In this document: positions 6,489-11,185 of the stretch, one piece after another
Layout: every line of letters begins with the position of its first letter
How positions within the stretch are numbered: the first letter of the stretch is position 1
Assembly: GCA_002404095.1 (NCBI GenBank)
Contig: DHJA01000286.1
Location: forward strand, 33,385 to 44,569
Direction of reading: 5' to 3'
Origin: Planctomycetaceae bacterium UBA4732
GTDB taxonomy: Bacteria > Planctomycetota > Planctomycetia > Gemmatales > Gemmataceae
Length of the DNA stretch: 11,185 bases
The notes under the pieces: model-generated
What the model was told of the DNA's origin: nothing
The model's input: the letters and a program-made list of their open reading frames with translations, nothing else
Database searches by the model: none
Program-made: the position numbers and the translations under genes

Positions 6489-6857
6489 TTAAAGCAGCAG
6501 GGGACAATGGCTCAGATACAGGGCGGCGCCGGGGGGCCGAAGAGGCGGTTGATAGGCGTCGATTGATAGACTAAAGGCCGCGCGGAAGGCGACCTGGAGA
6601 GGGGGCGACACATCCAGCGAAAGGACGGGGCTCGCCGGCGCCAGAAGCTGTTTGGATTCCACCGCGGGCGGCAATTGGCAGACGAGGCAGCCGAAAAGCG
6701 GATCTTCCTCTTCACAATGGTCCGGCGGTTGTGGGGCGTGGTAGGTCGCCGCGATCAGACGTTCCAGAGGCAGCGCCAACTCGCACAGGCAAATCCCCGG
6801 CGGGGCGAGTAGTCGCACTGCCATGAAGAGTGTCAAGAATCGTGCCAAACTGCGCAA
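6489..6857 (-). CDS. small Cys-rich secreted protein, first gene of the metal-efflux operon
   Basis: I recognise no named family. The 122-aa product starts with a signal-like segment (RSLARFLTLFMAVRLLAPP, about 2-20) followed by ICLCE (Cys23, Cys25). It then has an HCEEEDPLFGCLVC cluster (His47, Cys48, Cys57, Cys60) and a C-terminal HC pair (117-118). Paired Cys, His and acidic residues in a secreted protein encoded ahead of a CzcBA pump suggest periplasmic metal binding; this is inference. The start is TTG; AGGGGGA lies about seven bases upstream and a promoter with TTGACA stands about 30-60 bases upstream, which fits this start. No in-frame ATG occurs before residue 12. No lipobox is evident. 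Codon use and GC resemble the flanking genes. Confidence 0.6.
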   Translation of the reverse strand: MRSLARFLTLFMAVRLLAPPGICLCELALPLERLIAATYHAPQPPDHCEEEDPLFGCLVCQLPPAVESKQLLAPASPVLSLDVSPPLQVAFRAAFSLSIDAYQPPLRPPGAALYLSHCPLLL

Positions 6858-6886
6858 GGCGGCGTCCCCCTAAATTTCCTATTCTT

Positions 6887-6916
6887 ACCCTAGGCATGAG
6901 AGCAGTGTGATGTCAA
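6887..6916 (-). promoter_or_regulatory. promoter of the metal-efflux operon
   Basis: On the minus strand, a perfect -35 TTGACA (6911-6916) is followed by 18 bases and TAGGGT (6887-6892), which keeps the key T, A and final T of a -10 box. Transcription would start near 6880, leaving a short leader containing the AGGGGGA ribosome-binding site. The slightly long spacer is common in regulated metal promoters, but I see no clear dyad for a MerR-type regulator. Confidence 0.42.
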
Positions 6917-6965
6917 TGCGCGAAGGGTGAGGATCGCAGTAAAGTATGCTCTTCAAGAGGCGGTC

Positions 6966-6995
6966 TTGTCGCCGGCCGGCCTTCTGGGGTAAACT
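6966..6995 (+). promoter_or_regulatory. candidate glmS promoter
   Basis: TTGTCG (6966-6971) and TAAACT (6990-6995) are separated by 18 bases on the plus strand, 67 bases before the glmS start. It is divergent from the efflux operon promoter in the same 204-bp gap. The gap is too short to hold both promoters and a glmS ribozyme, and no such ribozyme is recognisable. Confidence 0.35.
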
Positions 6996-7061
6996 GCGAA
7001 GCTCAGGCGAATCACTAATCGACGCCCAGGAAGGGCCGCCGCCGTTCACGGAGGAACCCGC

Positions 7062-8935
<1,874 letters not shown>

Positions 8936-8936
<1 letters not shown>

Positions 8937-9033
8937 AAACGATTCACCACAAAGACACAAAGAACACAAAGAAGAAAGACATACCGGAGTCTTAATTCTT
9001 TGTGTTCTTTGTGTCTTTGTGGCGAATCGTTTT
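8936..9033. terminator. long CACAAAG stem-loop, probable bidirectional terminator of glmS and rpmA
   Basis: Bases 8936-8973 pair with 8996-9033: 38 positions with one mismatch (A8946 opposite C9023, a G-U wobble on the minus strand). After a 2-base internal loop, five more pairs (8976-8980 with 8989-8993) close an 8-base loop. The left arm contains CACAAAG three times at 8-9 base spacing, and the right arm its complement. The outer pairs are an A run on the left and a T run (9030-9034) on the right, as in bidirectional intrinsic terminators. The stem begins in the glmS stop codon and ends in the rpmA stop codon. Confidence 0.72.
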
Positions 9034-9293
9034 TACTGGGCGGCCGGCTGCGGTGCGATCACATTAACGCGGCGTCCTTGGCGGTCGAACATTACGACGC
9101 CTTCGACCATCGCGAAGAGGGTGTCGTCCTTAGCGCGGCGGACGCCGCGGCCGGGGTGCCACTTCGTGCCGCGTTGGCGGATGATGATTCCGCCGATGGG
9201 CACGGTAGTGCCGGCGAAGATCTTGACACCCAGGCGTTGACTGTTGGAGTCCCGGCCGTTACGGACGGAGCCTTGACCTTTTTTATGAGCCAT
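9033..9293 (-). CDS. rpmA: 50S ribosomal protein L27
   Basis: This 86-aa protein is a full-length bacterial L27. [20 protein letters not shown] at the N terminus reaches toward the peptidyl-transferase centre, and the core [21 protein letters not shown] and the [10 protein letters not shown] strand are conserved. It lacks the N-terminal pre-sequence cleaved in Firmicutes. The last residues (PQPAAQ) are variable as usual. The ATG has TGAGGT about seven bases upstream. The gene begins 31 bases after a gene for a secreted hypothetical protein on the same strand and has no obvious promoter in that gap, so it may be co-transcribed with it. The usual partner rplU (L21) is not next to it in this window. 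Confidence 0.98.
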   Translation of the reverse strand: MAHKKGQGSVRNGRDSNSQRLGVKIFAGTTVPIGGIIIRQRGTKWHPGRGVRRAKDDTLFAMVEGVVMFDRQGRRVNVIAPQPAAQ

Positions 9294-9324
9294 CGTTGTA
9301 CCTCAAGAATGTTCGTCCCGCCGG

Positions 9325-10119
9325 TTACTTGGCCTTCTCTCCCGGCTTGGCCGGCGTGAGGCTGCCCGCGCTCAACTCGGAGGCGCGATAGATCCACTGG
9401 TAGGGACCGACAAAGTGGATCTCGTCGGAACTCATGTTATAGCGATCTCCGAGTCGTTTGAAGTTTAACTGCAATGTTTTTCGCCGAATGACCGGTTCTT
9501 TGTCGGCCGAGATCGGGTTGTCAGTCTGCGACCAGCCGTTGGACAAGCCGGCCACGTAGACGCTGAAAAGGTTCGAGTCGGGGTCCACGTCATCCCAGAC
9601 GGCGATGCCGGTCACGGCCTTGGGATTGGCGTTGGGGCGAGACGGCGGGATCGGCTCGGCCGTGATCGTCACGGAATTTTTGATATTGAGGTAGCCGGTC
9701 GGGTCTTCGATTTTAAGGATGGCGTCCTGCACCTTGGGCAAAACCTGATCGCGGTGGACGGTGTGCTTGTCGGTCGTGACCAGCTCGAAATCGGGAATGA
9801 AGGTGTGCGCTTCTTTGGTCTTATTGATGACCTGATACCACATGTACCAACAGACTTTTTGCCCGCGACCCGGCACGTCCACCTTGATGAGGCGCGGATC
9901 CTTGAACTTGAAGTCGAGAACCCAGACTTTACCGTCCGCCTTGGGGTTGCCGTCTTTATCGTAGATTTCGTCAGCGTCCTGAACATTGGGCGCCGGCTTG
10001 ACTTCGCGCTCATTGGGATTGGCCGCCACGGTCAGGCCCACGACCGACAAGCCCGCGGCCAATACCGCGACAAGAATTAGGGCGTCGCGCCAGCGGCGCC
10101 TGTCCTGCTGGATCATCAT
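9325..10119 (-). CDS. secreted or membrane-anchored hypothetical protein, planctomycete type
   Basis: I recognise no functional family. The 264-aa protein has a basic start (MMIQQDRRRWRD) and one hydrophobic helix (about 12-32), so it is exported or anchored with the remainder outside the cytoplasm. The exported part holds KVWVLDFKFKDPRLIKVDVP (64-83), a CWYMWYQVINKT stretch (90-101) with the only Cys, HTFIPDFELVT (105-115), IEDPTGYLNIKN (137-148) and FSVYVAGLSNGW (185-196). Together these suggest a beta-rich domain. Similar proteins seem confined to planctomycetes, as far as I recall. The double ATG start follows GGAGG at six and nine bases; the first is listed. A strong promoter lies about 70 bases upstream. 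It precedes rpmA by 31 bases, perhaps in one transcript; no functional link is implied. Confidence 0.7.
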   Translation of the reverse strand: MMIQQDRRRWRDALILVAVLAAGLSVVGLTVAANPNEREVKPAPNVQDADEIYDKDGNPKADGKVWVLDFKFKDPRLIKVDVPGRGQKVCWYMWYQVINKTKEAHTFIPDFELVTTDKHTVHRDQVLPKVQDAILKIEDPTGYLNIKNSVTITAEPIPPSRPNANPKAVTGIAVWDDVDPDSNLFSVYVAGLSNGWSQTDNPISADKEPVIRRKTLQLNFKRLGDRYNMSSDEIHFVGPYQWIYRASELSAGSLTPAKPGEKAK

Positions 10120-10188
10120 GCGTGGCCTCCATCCGTCCGTAAGTCATTGGCGCGCGTACTCTTAGCGCCGCGCTCTTCACTGCCCATT

Positions 10189-10218
10189 CTTATAGCAAAA
10201 GGATGAACGCCAGGTCAA
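10189..10218 (-). promoter_or_regulatory. promoter of the secreted-protein / rpmA transcript
   Basis: On the minus strand, TTGACC (10213-10218) and TATAAG (10189-10194) are separated by 18 bases, each five of six matches to the sigma-70 consensus. The predicted start near 10182 leaves a leader of about 60 bases ending in GGAGG before the ATG. The rest of the 262-bp gap (10120-10381) shows no gene and no clear promoter for the plus-strand gene beyond it. Confidence 0.55.
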
Positions 10219-10381
10219 GATGGATTGAACGGGAAGAGTTTTCTGAAGCGCCCTTGCGGACGGCGGCGCGGGCCACTACATTCATCTTGCCCCTCCTTCA
10301 TCACCGCAGTTTCCCCGCAAAGTAACCATTAGGTCTGCACCAGGAAAGGTCTACCGCTGCGCAATCAGGATAAAGCTACAT

Positions 10382-11185
10382 TTGCCCCCCCATATATCTA
10401 ATGCGTGGTTTGGGCCGCTGACAATCCGCGACCGCTTTTGGCGCTTCCTGGGCCTCAACCGTGCGGCTCAGCGGCCCGCCTCCGTGAGACTGACGCTCAA
10501 AAGTTTAGAGACTATTGCTCTCCCAAATAATCTCCTGGCTGCCGGCTTCCTCCCTGATTTCACCCCTGCCCTCACCGCCCCCGTCACCGACGCGATCTTC
10601 GCCCCATCGATTGATTCGTCGGCGTCGGCCGTCGCTGCGCCCGAAACCAATGCGGCCACCGCCGCGCCCCCATTGGGGTATTCCGTAACGGACTCGACAG
10701 CAATCGCCCTAGCGGGCGCCGCCGCGCCGGCGCCGCCCTCCGCGCCTCCGTTGTCGGCCGATCTGGTGTTTCAGAGCGGTTTCACCGACCTGTCCACAGG
10801 CCCGTTCACCTCCTCGCCGTTCGCCGACGCGCTGCAAGCCACGCCGCCGCCGTCGGCTTCGGCCTCTCAATCGGCAGCCGCCGCCAGTCCAGCATCCGGG
10901 GGCGCCGCCATGGCTAGTCCTCCACCCGCGCCTGCATACGCCGCATCGCCTCCCGTATCTGCGACGGCGCCGGACTCGAACGCCGCCGCGGCCGTCGATC
11001 CCAATGTCGCCGCCGGGCGGACTCAACCACCGAAACCGAAACCGGCGCAAATAACCATCGGGATAAGCGACCCTGCGCCGTATCAGGGCGAATCCGTGAC
11101 TTTCACCGTTACGGTAGTTGGCTACGGCGCAACGCCGACCGGCGCAGTAGACATTGTGGACGGGGGTGGACGACACGGTTTGTAA
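10382..11185 (+). CDS. Ala/Pro/Ser-rich surface protein with a truncated Ig-like domain
   Basis: The 267-aa product has three parts. The N-terminal ~55 residues include SVRLTLKSLETIALPNNLL (34-52), a degenerate form of the LEALEDR-type leader found on planctomycete extracellular proteins. Residues about 56-220 are a low-complexity Ala/Pro/Ser linker without Cys. From about 222 a bacterial Ig-like repeat begins (ITIGISDPAPYQGESVTFTV, then ATPTGAVDIVDGG), but it stops after about 45 of the usual 80-90 residues. The last residues GRHGL do not fit the domain and follow five G in a row (11162-11166), so a frameshift is likely and the true protein may continue beyond the window. The start is uncertain: TTG 10382 is the first usable codon in an open frame that reaches back to 10247, with AGGA eleven bases upstream. 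Possibly a pseudogene. Confidence 0.5.
   Translation: MPPHISNAWFGPLTIRDRFWRFLGLNRAAQRPASVRLTLKSLETIALPNNLLAAGFLPDFTPALTAPVTDAIFAPSIDSSASAVAAPETNAATAAPPLGYSVTDSTAIALAGAAAPAPPSAPPLSADLVFQSGFTDLSTGPFTSSPFADALQATPPPSASASQSAAAASPASGGAAMASPPPAPAYAASPPVSATAPDSNAAAAVDPNVAAGRTQPPKPKPAQITIGISDPAPYQGESVTFTVTVVGYGATPTGAVDIVDGGGRHGL

Noticed and set aside
6858..7061. glmS ribozyme/riboswitch upstream of glmS
   Set aside because: The ribozyme is mainly a Firmicutes feature, and no ribozyme core pattern is recognisable in this 204-bp gap, which also holds two divergent promoters.
8947..8973. CACAAAG repeats as a CRISPR-like or tandem array
   Set aside because: Only three 8-9 base units per arm, no spacers; better explained as a stem-loop arm.

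Overview
The window looks like a chromosomal segment from a GC-rich planctomycete, probably near Gemmataceae. Three things suggest this. An acyl-carrier-like protein at 990-1538 is of a kind I associate with that group. A surface protein at 10382-11185 carries an N-terminal 'LxSLExxxLP' stretch resembling the planctomycete LEALEDR-type leader. The secreted protein at 9325-10119 also resembles planctomycete-only hypothetical families. The assignment rests on family recognition, not on a search.

Left part (1-1910), accessory in character. A DUF433 antitoxin / DUF5615 PIN-like toxin pair with a 4-base ATGA overlap sits behind a perfect TATAAT box and a 22-bp imperfect palindrome. Directly after the toxin stop lies the 3' end of a group II intron: an intact 34-nt domain V, a domain VI-like hairpin and a CCCGAC end, with the 5' part and the reverse transcriptase missing. 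Next comes a 182-aa acyl-carrier-like protein that begins at its Ser-Leu motif. A gene-free stretch of about 370 bp follows, holding two copies of a ~40-bp imperfect direct repeat, small hairpins and a short planctomycete-like repeat that supplies the stop codon of the next gene.

Middle part (1911-6857, minus strand). This is a metal-efflux operon transcribed leftward in the order small Cys-rich secreted protein, CzcB-like periplasmic adaptor, CzcA-like RND pump. A TTGACA-N18-TAGGGT promoter lies upstream, and a perfect 9-bp GC hairpin lies between the first two genes. No outer-membrane channel gene is present in the window.

Right part (7062-11185). glmS (plus strand) supplies glucosamine-6-phosphate. 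It converges on rpmA (ribosomal protein L27, minus strand). The junction is a long, almost perfect stem-loop built from CACAAAG repeats that touches both stop codons and is probably a bidirectional terminator. rpmA lies 31 bp behind a gene for a secreted hypothetical protein that has a strong promoter of its own. The window closes with a divergent plus-strand gene for an Ala/Pro/Ser-rich surface protein whose Ig-like domain breaks off early just after a run of five G, suggesting a frameshift.

I see no evidence for a wholly new system. The items most worth a second look are the truncated group II intron beside the toxin-antitoxin pair, the CACAAAG stem-loop, the Cys-rich leader protein of the efflux operon, and the repeat-rich gap.
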